From contig MQVO02000009.1 in NCBI GenBank assembly GCA_001986395.2, positions 434,001-498,000 of the forward strand: DNA of 64,000 bases, read 5' to 3'. The position numbers and the translations under genes were made by a program. Positions 48,501 to 58,768 of this stretch are shown here, in pieces. Position 1 is the first letter of the stretch. The number at the start of each line of letters is the position of its first letter. The notes below the pieces were generated by a model, which saw only the letters and a list, made by a program, of their open reading frames with translations, did not search any database and had not been told where the DNA came from. This DNA comes from Irpex lacteus. Taxonomy: Eukaryota; Basidiomycota; Agaricomycetes; Polyporales; Irpicaceae.

Positions 48501-50261
48501 AGAACCCCCTCCTGCGAAACCCCAAACGCCTCCGCCTTCCTCACCTCGAAGAGCAGAACACACGTCCCCGCTCTTCGGATTGCGTACTCCCCCGCGACGC
48601 CCCCAATTCAACACATCCAAATTGGAGTTCCAGACCCCCTCCCCACCTCCCCACATGCCCGATCTACCAGGCCCACCTTCTTCAGACGACGAAAACGAGC
48701 TACAACGCACCCCGAGCAAGTCTCATGGTAGCATCAACGGCAACCTCACCATGATGAAAACACCCAGACCCCCAGGCGCATGGGCTCTAACACCCGCACC
48801 GGTCGAGAAACCTGAGGTTCCGCCAAGGGAGCCCACGCCTCCACCACCCAACTTCGCGGGAGTGCAGGAAACGCCAGTTCAACGTGCGGACACCACATCG
48901 AGCAAAACACCTGCTCCCCCTGGTGCGTGGCAGAACACGCCTATCACGGACTCGATGCGCAAGAAGGGGATATTGAAGGTGCGCTTTGATGTGGAATCGA
49001 ACGCGTCTGGGGATACCACGCTCGATGAGATTCCCCTGGTCGGCCCGTCAAGTCCGCAGGTTAGGTCGGGCGATAGTATCTCGGAAGTGTTCCCTGCTAT
49101 CCCTGGTGATCTTGCGATGGACAAGAGTCGAAAGAGCAGAGGGGTGACGAATAAGGAAAATGAGGCTGTCGCTGGGCCGTCATCGAGTCGTGCTCGGTCT
49201 CCCAAGTCGCCCGGTGTGCGTGTTGTGGACGCTTTTGGTCGAGAGACTGTACAGGAGCCTTCGCCTGCTTCTTCACAGGAACCTAGTTCGAAATCAGGGA
49301 CAGAGACAGAGACGGATAAGGGAAAGGAGGTGGCCGGTCCTTCTAGCCCGCGGAATCGAAGCGCTGTGCGGATTGTGGATGCTATGGGTCGTGAGGTTGC
49401 TGAATCTGTGGATCCCAACGCTGAAGATTCGGTGGAATTGCCAGAGCCGAGATCGCATAGTGAGGCGTTGAGACGAATCCGCAAAGCGGTCTCTGACTTG
49501 GCTGATGACTTCAGCGATAGCGAAGAGTATGTGAACTCGTTTTGTTGATTCTTATTAAAGCTGACCCAGGTTTAGCTTACAAGCTGTGACGCTGAGGAAC
49601 GAACAGCGGTTGAAGGAACTATATGCTACTTCACAAGCCGCCAGGACCGCTCGTCAGGGCTTGTCTGATTCTCTTAAGAAGCACAAGGACACGGATGCTG
49701 AGCTGAGGGCGAGATATGGATCTCTTCGGGAGGGTATGCAACGAAGACAGCTTCTGGTAAGTGTCCGTTCCCAATACAACGGTCCACGTGATCTGAGAGT
49801 ATTTCTTCAGCAGCCTCCTGCCCCGGAAGAGAAGGGGAGATTTACTGTAAACTTCCAAAACATTTGGATACTATGGGGTTTCCTGATCCTACAGCTCGTC
49901 CTCTTGATATATATGTACTGGTGAGTAGACACTCTGCGCTCCATCAAACCCCCTGCTAATGACCGCTCCAAGGTACTCGACCATCCGCGCGAAACGGATA
50001 TTCCTCACCACGTACTACGACGCTTTTGAGCCCGCACTGTTCGCTCACATCCCTAAGTCCGACTCTCTCCAACGAGGATCCCCATCGCCATCGTCCGTTT
50101 CTTCCCCATTCTCGGTCCCCGACGCCTTGTTCCGCTCAGGGTTCAAAGGCTTTCTGAGAGAGAGCTGGTCCCGTATCTCTGCTGCTGCTATTGAGTGGCA
50201 GGTGCAGATCTGGGACGCGTGGAGAAGAGAAGCACGGACAACTGCCTGGCCACCGACATGA
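45599..50261 (+). CDS. Large disordered protein with C-terminal membrane anchor, 1371 aa
   Basis: Eleven exons: 45599..46163, 46216..46533, 46584..46676, 46743..46883, 46949..46981, 47042..47239, 47290..48273, 48329..49526, 49570..49756, 49811..49920 and 49973..50261. Most of the protein is Ser/Pro/Arg-rich and disordered. Two copies of a TP-x-PPGAW-x-x-TP motif lie near residues 922 and 970, followed by KKGILKVRFD near 990. A helical segment (TLRNEQRLKELYATSQAART, then RQGLSDSLKKHKDTDAELRA) precedes a single membrane span at about 1252-1276 (IWILWGFLILQLVLLIYMYW). The last 95 residues contain AKRIFLTTYYDAFEPALF. This layout suggests a tail-anchored protein of the nuclear envelope, spindle pole or ER facing the cytoplasm. 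That is inference; I do not recognise a characterised homologue. Confidence 0.78.
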
Positions 50262-50504
50262 TCTTGTCTTATGCAACTCTTGGGTTTCTACTTGCATCTA
50301 CTGGAGTTTTGGTTTCATCCCATCTGGTTACCCCCCCTGTCATATACGCTGTCTTTTATTCATTAAGTAGTTATATGCTGTCCTCGTTAATGTCAATCAC
50401 GATTGTTGTATGCCACTCTCGCTGCCTCGATGTTAAGTGCATGGAGGATTCGGAAGATACTAGCCTCGTAATATCATTAATATATCTGGGCCCTTTTCTT
50501 TGTC

Positions 50505-50575
50505 TCCGATATGGTGTAGTGGCTAACATTATCGCCTCTCACGCGATAGCCCGGGGTTCGATTCCCCGTGTCGGA
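50505..50575 (+). tRNA. tRNA-Glu (anticodon CTC), second copy
   Basis: 71 nt, identical to the minus-strand gene at 31637..31707, with the same acceptor stem, CTC anticodon and GGTTCGATTCC B box. A TTTT run about eight bases downstream (near 50583) is the likely terminator. The flanks differ from those of the other copy, so only the gene itself is shared. Confidence 0.95.
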
Positions 50576-50668
50576 ATTATGTTTTCAAAATATTCATTAT
50601 TTTTCCACTCCCACCTGGCAACGAATCCATATCTTCCTCTTACTCACTTACCCCCCCCTTCATCCACA

Positions 50669-51884
50669 ATGTGGCGCATATTAGCCTTCGCTGTGTCTTT
50701 CTTCGCATATCTCTCTGTCTGTTCAACCTCTCCTGTTGCTGCAAATAGTACAGGCCATTATTCGAATCCGCGCCCGCTAGTTCTATGGCATGGTCTCGGA
50801 GATAGCTACGGTGCATCCGGTATCCTGAGTTTCATAGACGAGGTCAAGAAGATTCATCCTGGCATATTCGTGTATTCAGTGCGTTTTGCCGAGAGCCAGG
50901 AAGATGACAGGAAGGCCAGCTTCGTAAGTCGCTGCTTGTATTGAGCTTTTGTCGTCATTCGAAGGTATGTTACTCAGTAATGGTGGGCGGTGCGAAGGTA
51001 GTTCGGGAACGTCAACCTGCAAGTAGAGAATGCTACAGAGCAGATCCGGAGCCAGCCTGAGTTGAAGAATGGGTTTGATGCGATTGGGTTCTCACAAGGT
51101 GTGTACTTATGTTCGGTGTGACGCATACATTGGTCTCACAACAGCTTGTAGCTGGGCAGTTCTTAAGGGCGTACGTAGAGAGGTATAACTCTCCACCAGT
51201 GCACAACCTCATCACCTTCGGCTCCCAACACATGGGCGTATCTGACTTGCCCCCATGCAAGCCATTCGACATTCCATGCCAACTTGCTAGGAGGGCAGTA
51301 AGGGGTGGCGTCTACTCGGAGTGGGCTCAGAACAATGTCATCTCTGTAAGCCCCTAATTCACCTCGGCTGTGACTTACGTGCTCATGGCAGCGCATTCTG
51401 GTTGCAGGCTCAGTACTACCGTGATCCAGACCAATTCCCTCTGTACCTCGAACGCAACCACTTTCTCCCTGACATCAACAACGAAGATCCTTCTTCCATC
51501 AATAAGACGTACGCCGAAAACCTCAAGAGCCTAAACAAGCTCGTTCTTGTCATCTTCAGCGAGGACAAGACTGTTGTGCCAAAAGAGAGCAGCTGGTTTG
51601 GATCGTATGCCCCTCAGGAAGATGCCCATTTCAACGTTTTTGGTGCGGAGAGGACTATCATCCCCATGCATTTGCAGACGCTCTACGTGAACGACACGAT
51701 TGGTCTGCGTACAATCGACGAAAGAGGAGACTTGGTATTTGAGACGTGCGAGAGCGACCATATGGACATTGGGCCGTGTTGGAGGCCGTTGGTGAAGAAA
51801 TACATCGGCAGCGTCACCCAACAATCTCGTCCAGAACCAAATCCAAATTCCGAGGGTCAGACTGTGTTCAGTCTCGGAAACTAG
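50669..51884 (+). CDS. PPT1: Palmitoyl-protein thioesterase (PPT1 family)
   Basis: Exons 50669..50923, 51002..51098, 51152..51345 and 51408..51884 give 340 aa. It removes thioester-linked fatty acids from cysteines during protein degradation, in the vacuole/lysosome. The N-terminal hydrophobic signal (ILAFAVSFFAYLSVC) is followed by PLVLWHGLGDSYG (oxyanion region), the nucleophile Ser116 in IGFSQAG, NLITFGSQHMGVSDLPPC, WAQNNVIS, then EDKTVVPKESSWFG and CESDHMDIG with the probable catalytic His. Ser116 corresponds to human Ser115. The usual GFSQGG reads GFSQAG here. The third triad member is probably the Asp in the EDK segment, although the Asp of the animal IVDPVDS motif is Val here. Ends in a short polar tail. 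Confidence 0.93.
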
Positions 51885-52086
51885 CATGGTCTTGAAGTTT
51901 GATATGTATTTGTACGTTTCTCGTGCTCTTGTTCGCGTGTATTTGCGGCTGACAGGCTGTCTGCATTCCCAAATTGTAGATGGGCAACATGTAAATTAAA
52001 TTGTACAAGATATAATATCCATCCAATTCATTCCGAAGTCACGGACATATCCTACAGTCGTTGCTCTGGTGATACCAGTAATTATA

Positions 52087-52582
52087 CTACACTCTTGCAA
52101 CGTAGCTTGCAGATTGATATAACGGCCCCTTCGAGTTCACGTCGCGCATTCCAGGTCTGCTACCAGGTTCAGCCTTTGGGTCTTTGTCGTTTACCTCCCG
52201 AGGTTCATCGGTCGGGTGAGCGGTATGATGCTAAACGAAACAATGGTGCGTAAAGTACATTTGACGAACATGCGAAGAACCCAGTTGAACTGACCTTACG
52301 CTGCTTTCCACGCTCCACCATCGAATCGTCACCCAAGACACGGCCAGCTATTTGCTGGAACGTACCTTTGGGGTGCGGAAATCAGCCCATCCATCTACGA
52401 ACTACTACAACACAGCGCATACCTGCGAGGCGTTCCTTCGTGCCCGGTGACGAAGTCTCCTCTGTCTCGCTACCTCTACGTTCCCGAGCCTCCTGAGGAG
52501 GCCGCTCTGGCTCAGCAGGTCCTTGAGCATCGAGCCGTTCGCGAGCTTGTGCGTCGGGATAATTCATGGGAACAGGGTACAT
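52087..52582 (-). CDS. Small charged protein, 124 aa, unknown (CsbD-like segment possible)
   Basis: Exons 52423..52582, 52295..52365 and 52087..52230. It starts MYPVPMNYPDAQARERLDAQ and continues with an acidic/basic repeat-like stretch (PAEPERPPQEARERRGSETE). Across the splice comes GTFQQIAGRVLGDDSMVERG-KQRK, which resembles the short helical motif of CsbD-type stress proteins; this is a tentative link. The C-terminus is polar. There is no signal peptide or membrane segment. It faces the PPT1 gene with about 200 bases between the stops. Confidence 0.7.
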
Positions 52583-53791
52583 GGGTTGAAGGAGTGAGTT
52601 GTGTTTGGTTGAGAACGGTGTGTCTGCTGATTATATGGGTTTTGCAGTGGTGTGATGTAATGGGGTGGCTCTTATAGTGACCGGTGACCAAGCACGGACA
52701 TGTCAACGGAGATACCCTCCGGAGAACAGTTGTACTAAGTATGCTAAAGGAGTCCTAGGAAGTGGAGCTGCAGTGGATCGCACGAGCCCTTGGCGCCGCG
52801 TATGGATGCCAGGCTTCTAGCTTCTATTACTAGAACCTTCAATGTTTCCCACCACATAAACTGTCGTACTAGGCTGGGGAAAGGTGGCCTTGGGACGCTC
52901 TTCTAAAACCTTGCCTCTCGTTCAACTGCTCAACATGACGAGACGGATGGTTATGGGCGGTTGCTTTTGGTAAGTCGTGTGGCAATGCAGATTCCATTTT
53001 CTTCGCAGTCGCTTATCAAGGAAATGATAGTTACGAACTGCAGAAGGCTTGTTTCTGACAGGATCGTCGACTCTCATGCCTGTCAAGAGTTGCTGGTCGG
53101 AGAATGGTGTGTATGTCGCATGACCACTGATAACACGTCTTACAAGTCTTCATGTCCACATAGGTGCATTGATAAAGTCACCTTTGGCATTTCACGAGTG
53201 AATTAATGGATCATGACATAACACATGCTACGATGTTATTACCGACACGTTCTATATAGCGCTAGCACCCACTTGTCGCTGCATGGGAGATCTTCCCAGA
53301 CCCAAGATTGCTCATCGCGAATAGGTGAACTTTATACACTCGCCCGCTGGATTCCCTCCAGCTACCATAGACCCCATAGGCATTCAGCTAATATCACAAG
53401 GAACGGGCTGTATGGTGTACACAGCGTCGGAATACGATTCACTCGAGCCACAGGTATGTTGTATCAAAATGCCGTCCATTCCCACACTCGATAGCTAAAT
53501 GTCCTTCTCTGTCACAACAGCTGTACCTGGACACTATGTACCTGATAACGCCCAATACGACTGCGCGGAGCGCTGTCTCTGATATGTCGCACAGATCCAA
53601 ACTCTATCTGCTCTTGACATATATCTAGAATCCTTCGTAGGCTGTGTGCACCTAATTAGCACCCTTCAAAGTTGGATGGATGGTGGCTGCTATTTGCACT
53701 CTATGATTACCGCCTTCTCTCCCTGGGTATAAAACTATATGGCTCACATGCTGACTCTGCTTTGCCCCTTTTGCCTTGGATCGCCGTAACG
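52583..53791. other. Intergenic region (1.2 kb)
   Basis: Divergent promoter space. A minus-strand TATAAG-type element lies near 52669-52675 for the 124-aa protein gene, and a TATA box lies at 53728..53734 for the receptor-like gene. I see no gene or decayed receptor copy in it. Confidence 0.45.
53728..53734 (+). promoter_or_regulatory. TATA box of receptor-like gene A
   Basis: TATAAAA 64 bases before the ATG at 53792. Confidence 0.6.
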
Positions 53792-55119
53792 ATGCATTGT
53801 CCACGCCCTACTCGGATCGTCTCATGCCTAGTCTTGTGGGGCGTGGTGAACAACTTGGACGTGGCGGCGCAAGGCACAACGGCGATATGCAAGCCTGGAT
53901 TTAGCTGGGTACGTTAACGTTGTAGCAGTTCTTCTAGGCTACTATCGAATACCACTAATAAACACTCTGGTCGTTGCAGATGTCGAACAGTCTTGGCCAG
54001 AGTCCGTGTCTGATGGCAGCGTATTTGGGCTCGGTATGCAGCACAGACCCCAGCAGTGAGTCATTCTAATTCACTCTAGAATCTAATGAGGCTGAGCACG
54101 ATTCCTCCAGCCTATATCGTAGGACCTACAGCGTTCGGTTATCATCTGCCGACTACCTCCGCACATGATTGCACCTGCAATACAGTAGCATATAGCCTGT
54201 TTTCGGCTTGCGCACTATGTCAGACGCAGGTGCCAGAGTATGGATCGTACGTCCAATTATCACTATTCGCTGCGAACCCGCACATATCGATATTCGCCAA
54301 ATACTCAGGTGGAGCTCGTGGATAACGAATTGCACAGATTCGTTCGTGGCCCAGTAAGTACATGTCGTAAAGTATGCACTTTGCACTTTTGGAGCCGCTG
54401 AATGACATGAAATCAAGATATCCGAGACCCCTCCCGACTGGTACTGCGATCCCTGCGTGGGCCTTCCTTGATGTGACTGGTACCAGCGAGTTCAATGCGA
54501 CTGTCGCGCAAGCTATTGCAGTCCAAGACCCCTCGGAAATTAGTGCGACTGGGACACTCTCCCCGAATTCACCGTCAAATACGTCCCCGCCTATCTCTCC
54601 TTCATCGCTACCTTTGTTCGCATCGCAAACTTTCTCTTCAACTCAAGAGTCTCCGACCATTGTGGTGACAGATCCGAACTCCCATTCAAACCACTCCGGA
54701 TCAAAGAAACACGTCGGTGCTATTGTTGGCGGTGTGGTTGGCGGCGTTGCCTTCCTTGCCAGCCTTGCAGGAGCAGCACTCCTATTAGAAAGACGTCAGA
54801 GATCCTCCCATCGGCCTCGTCCTGCCTCCACGGCGGTTCTAGATGCAAGTTCCCAGTCTCACCCAGACGTGTTGCCCACAACACCTAGTGTTAATGAGAA
54901 AGGATCACTGCTATCCCCAAGCTCCGTATCGGGAGCCACCCCCAATACACTTCCTTCCAATGCACGACTTTATGTACGTGACTTTCAGAAGATCTGATTC
55001 GAGAGTACAACTTACCTTCTTGGCAGGACCCCAATGACCCGTCGACCTTTCCGGATCAAGTCGTCACTCCAACCCAGAGTGCACAACGCGGTGGCTACGC
55101 TGGTTACCCCGAACTTTGA
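53792..55119 (+). CDS. Cys-rich single-pass membrane protein A (tandem paralogue)
   Basis: Exons 53792..53908, 53980..54055, 54111..54246, 54309..54353, 54418..54973 and 55027..55119 code for 340 aa. A signal peptide (MHCPRPTRIVSCLVLWGVVN) is followed by a Cys-rich ectodomain: AICKPGFSW, SLGQSPCLMAAYLGSVCSTD, DCTCNTVAYSLFSACALCQT, SSWITNCTDSF. Then comes a PLPTGTAIPAWAFLDVTGT segment, a Ser/Pro/Thr stalk, a Gly-rich membrane span at about 223-247 (GAIVGGVVGGVAFLASLAGA) and a basic stop-transfer (LLERRQR). The cytoplasmic tail is Ser/Pro-rich and ends in P-E-L. It is a paralogue of the gene at 56050..57295, with the same six exons and intron phases. A cell-surface sensor role is plausible; the ligand is unknown. 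Confidence 0.82.
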
Positions 55120-56049
55120 TGCGATTCACTCTCTAGGAATGACTGTCGTATCTATGTGGGGGCCCATTCTGAGAGGACTCTTTGTGGTCTACGGCACTTA
55201 ATATGACAAATGATATTGGGATCTCATCTACTGGCAGACCCATGCTTTACCCTCTCAACCTTCTTAGGCGTGATCAAGTCCAGGTCTCACGGGTGCTGTG
55301 CTATCCTGTTTATCTCCCCGAGGTTAGCTCTTCGGTCAACACATCAGTCACTAACAACTATGACCGCGGAAGTACACAATGTGCGTACGATTTGTCCGAT
55401 CACGCCTACATGTAAAGGAACCAACTCATTGCCCTGTACTAGATTGTAGCTGAAGGACTCGTTTCTCGAGAGATCGCCATAGTAAATATGGACTTTCATG
55501 CTGAGGAACTCAATGACGGGGTCTCATCCCACAGTGAGTGTCAGAATTTACTGCCGCTGTTTGCACACGCGTGTCACTGACTCACTATCATAGCGCTATC
55601 ATTTGACAGCGACTGTGTGAGAGAACATTCGAGCCTGAGTCGATTCTGCTCATTTTCGCATGCAATAGCTAATTCATACACATGAAGACATGTCTCGAAT
55701 CAGACGTTGCAGGCTTTCGGGAATTCTATTGTTTTCCTTCGATAGACAAAATCCCTCATGAACCCTATTTGGCCGCTCAGGGCATAGGTATGTCAGTTGA
55801 AAGAAGGCATCATGTTCTTATTCGATACTGATTGCTTCTGATGTTAGCGCAATCGTGCCTGGATTCTCTGAGTCAAGTCAAGAGTCGAACTATCCACTAA
55901 TATACATCCCTGTTATGTACGCATTGTCTGAAGTCTAACAGTAGCGCACTGTCGAGATGATTACCGTCATCCATGGAAACATATAAAGCGAGCTGGTGGC
56001 GGTAATGTCCGTCTTTCCTACAGCATCCTCATCGCTGAGACTCACAGGC
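55120..56049. other. Spacer between the tandem receptor-like genes
   Basis: 930 bases with no gene recognised. The TATA box of copy B lies at 55982..55988. I looked for traces of a further degenerate copy and saw none. Confidence 0.45.
55982..55988 (+). promoter_or_regulatory. TATA box of receptor-like gene B
   Basis: TATAAAG 68 bases before the ATG at 56050, nearly the same spacing as in copy A. This supports 56050 over the ATG at 56005 as the start. Confidence 0.6.
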
Positions 56050-57295
56050 ATGCATGCCTTCCGTCGTGCCTGGGTGGCCTTCAACCTCGCCATAACCTTG
56101 GTGGGCCCGGGTGTGATCTGGGACTTTCGAGTGGCAGCACAAACGGCGACTGCAATGTGCAAACCTGGGTATGAGTGGGTTCGTTTCATTGACATCCAAA
56201 ACCTATCATACTAGATTGTCTAAACTTTTTCGTCGCCAGATGTTCAATAGCCTAGGGCAGAGCCCATGCTTGATGGCATCGTATCTAGGTGCTGGATGCA
56301 GCGACCCCAGTAGTGAGTCATTCCTATCTCGAATTACTCACTGTTTAACCCCTGGGACACTTTCTAGGCTACAATATTGCTCCCACGTTCTCCAACTACT
56401 ACCAATCGAAGGCTTCCGCGACTGATTGCACCTGCAATACAGTAGCGTACTCTGTATTCTCCGCCTGCGTACTATGTCAAACACAGTTGCCTACATATCT
56501 ACTGTACGTGTAATGGTTTTGAGTGACTGACCGACGACTTGCTCATTTCCATTAGATGGAGTCTATGGATAAAGAACTGTACTAGTACTCGCACATATGT
56601 CGATGAGTGAGTAGGGGTTGGAAAGCAAGCTTGAGAGTAACTGAAACAACATCTCATGAAGGTACCCAATGTCCGTACCAAACGGCACTGCAATCCCAGA
56701 ATGGGCATTCCACAACGTCACCGATATCGACAACTTCAATGCGACTATCGCAAAAGCCATCGCAGCACGAGATCCCGCTGAGACTGAACCGTCTCTCATT
56801 ACTCCTTCTGCGTTCCCGTCGCCCCCGCTTTCTACTTCCCCTTCTCTCCTGGCTCCATCGGCCACTGTCGTAATCAATCCAGACTCGAATCATGTCAGAG
56901 GCCCACTCTCATTTAGCGGCACCATTGCTGGGGTTGTAACCGGGGGCGTTCTCCTCCTTGTTGCCATTGTAGGAGGGACTGCTAAGTGGCGCAAACATCG
57001 CAGGTCCGCTACGCAGACCCAGCCTACGTCTACGGCAAATTTGAACGCTCAGCTCGAGCCGGACGCTTCCCCGCAACTAGCGAGTATGCATGAAACGGGA
57101 TCAATATTACCTCTGACTTCTGGGACAGAGGTCTCACATAGTACCGGTGTGCCTCCTGTAGCTAGTGGCTCGAGACTCTACGTTCGTCTTCTTAATTCCC
57201 ATGAATCACGGATGAATGGCTGACAAGCTTATCAGGTTCCACAAGACCCGTCGAGTTCAACATCTCAAGGTCGCTCTGTTGCTCAACATAGCTGA
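56050..57295 (+). CDS. Cys-rich single-pass membrane protein B (tandem paralogue)
   Basis: Exons 56050..56178, 56240..56312, 56368..56503, 56556..56606, 56662..57181 and 57236..57295 give 322 aa. Signal peptide region MHAFRRAWVAFNLAITLVG. The ectodomain aligns with copy A through AMCKPGYEW, NSLGQSPCLMASYLGAGCSD, DCTCNTVAYSVFSACVLCQT, WIKNCTS and PNGTAIPEWAFHNVT. The membrane span is at about 216-236 (GTIAGVVTGGVLLLVAIVGG) and is followed by KWRKHRR. The tail differs from copy A in sequence and length but keeps the final small exon after an S-R-L-Y junction. An upstream in-frame ATG at 56005 would add 15 residues; paralogue and TATA spacing favour 56050. The function is unknown, as for copy A. 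Confidence 0.82.
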
Positions 57296-57835
57296 TCTAG
57301 CCTGAGTGATCCAGAACTGTGATGGCTTGCGTCCATACTAAGCACTGTGTAATGTCTATCGTTACAGTTGCTTTCCAATTATCGGTATGCCATATTTTGG
57401 AGACCTTGCACTTGCGAGTCCAGCCTCTTGCTAACACCAACCCAGACAGTTATGTATACCCAAATTATACCCAGAAAACGATTATACATACCGCTTCAAC
57501 ATCCCCTCAAGAATCAAGAAACATACATTATTAATCCTGTAGGCCGCCGCGTTCGCAACTCAACTAATCTTAGTAGTAGGTATGCCCGACTCCGGGAACG
57601 TAACGCCCCTTCGAGTTCTCGTCGACACCTGTCCTTGCGTTCAGTTCGCGTGCTCCTGGATGGCCCTTGGTATCTGCTTGGGTGACGGCAGAAGGTCCGT
57701 GAGCTCGAGCCTAAGCAACAGGCAGGATGAGATCACGTATAGCACACAGACAGGCAGCACCCACTTTACGATTCTTTCCCCGAGCGATCATTTCTGGACT
57801 CTGAATAACATACCCAGCCATTTGCTCAAGTCGCC
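57296..57835. other. Convergent 3' region
   Basis: 540 bases between the stop of receptor-like gene B (plus) and that of the Met/Gly-rich protein gene (minus). No gene or RNA is recognised. Confidence 0.45.
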
Positions 57836-58449
57836 CTACAAATTATCGCACGTAAGGAATCTGCTTCTTCTCACATAGTCCTTCGCTCATCTTAAGAAGG
57901 TACTGACCAGCAAACCGTTGACTTCCAGGAGGTCTCATCTCCGGTCCAGTTTCACCTTCCTCTTCGGCCACCTCCTCTTCCTCTGCGCCTTCCTCTTTAG
58001 CTGCCTCTTGGTTCGCTTGCTGTGGGAAACCACCTCCCATGCCCATTCCACCACCCATGCCTTGCCCGGCCATATTATTTGGCGCCCCCCTTCCCATGCC
58101 CATGCCCATGCCCATACCCATACCCACATCCGCTCCCGGTCTTACCATCCCAGGTCCAACTCCCGCGCCACCCGGACCTCCCACCATCATCCCAGGCTGA
58201 GCACCTCCCATACCCTCGGGTGCTTGCATGGCCATCCCAATATCGGGTAGCATATTTCTGTTATCTGGGACACCCATCGCTGCCCCCTGTTGCATTCTTT
58301 CTGGTACTCCGAGAGCAGGAGGCTGATACGCTGGCGGGAGAGGCATTTGTTGTTGACCTGTAAGTGCCATATGTGTATATGGAGTGAGTCGATCACGACC
58401 GAATCATGAGTCCTGAAGACGTACCGGCGTACATCATGTTCGGATTCAT
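57836..58449 (-). CDS. Gly/Met/Pro-rich low-complexity protein
   Basis: The first exon is 58425..58449 (MNPNMMYA) and the second starts at 58357. The body is Pro/Gln then Gly/Met-rich, with a (GM)n run at about 58096-58128 and NNMAGQGMGGGMGMGGGFPQ. An acidic stretch (EEGAEEEEVAEEEGETGPEM) follows, then SQRFAG. The end is ambiguous: with intron 57861..57903 (43 nt) the protein is 167 aa and ends LTCDNL at 57836; without it, 179 aa ending at 57843. Both keep frame. The SQR(F/V)AG segment recurs in the neighbouring gene at 58769..60195, so the two may be relatives. The function is unknown. Confidence 0.65.
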
Positions 58450-58768
58450 ATTCGAGTTCGACTAGTCGTCAATGATGAAGATAAAGTCAACAGGCAGTAG
58501 TTCGCGAGCCAAGAAGGCGAGAGTTGGTATAGTCCAGGCGATTAGATCGATTAGATGTGGCACATTATATACATTTGCTAAAAATACAACCCAAACATCA
58601 TTCTATTTCAACCAGGATCCAACGTTGATGTTAGTGGGGTATGACGATGTTTCGACGAACTGCGCGAGTGGGGTCATGGAAAGTTCTTGGAGTACATGCT
58701 GTTGATGGCGCCCACCAAGTACAGGGGTGGAGTCGTGGTGTGCAGATGCACGGAAACAACGTTGGGTC
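58450..58768. other. Spacer and promoter of the Gly/Met-rich gene
   Basis: 319 bases. A minus-strand TATATAA at 58565..58571 lies 116 bases before the ATG at 58449. Nothing else is seen. Confidence 0.5.
58565..58571 (-). promoter_or_regulatory. TATA box of the Gly/Met-rich gene
   Basis: TATATAA on the minus strand, 116 bases upstream of the start at 58449. Confidence 0.5.

Noticed and set aside
50195..50944. Long plus-strand open frame running through the tRNA-Glu
   Set aside because: It spans the tRNA and only its last part, from 50669, is the first exon of PPT1. The rest is chance.
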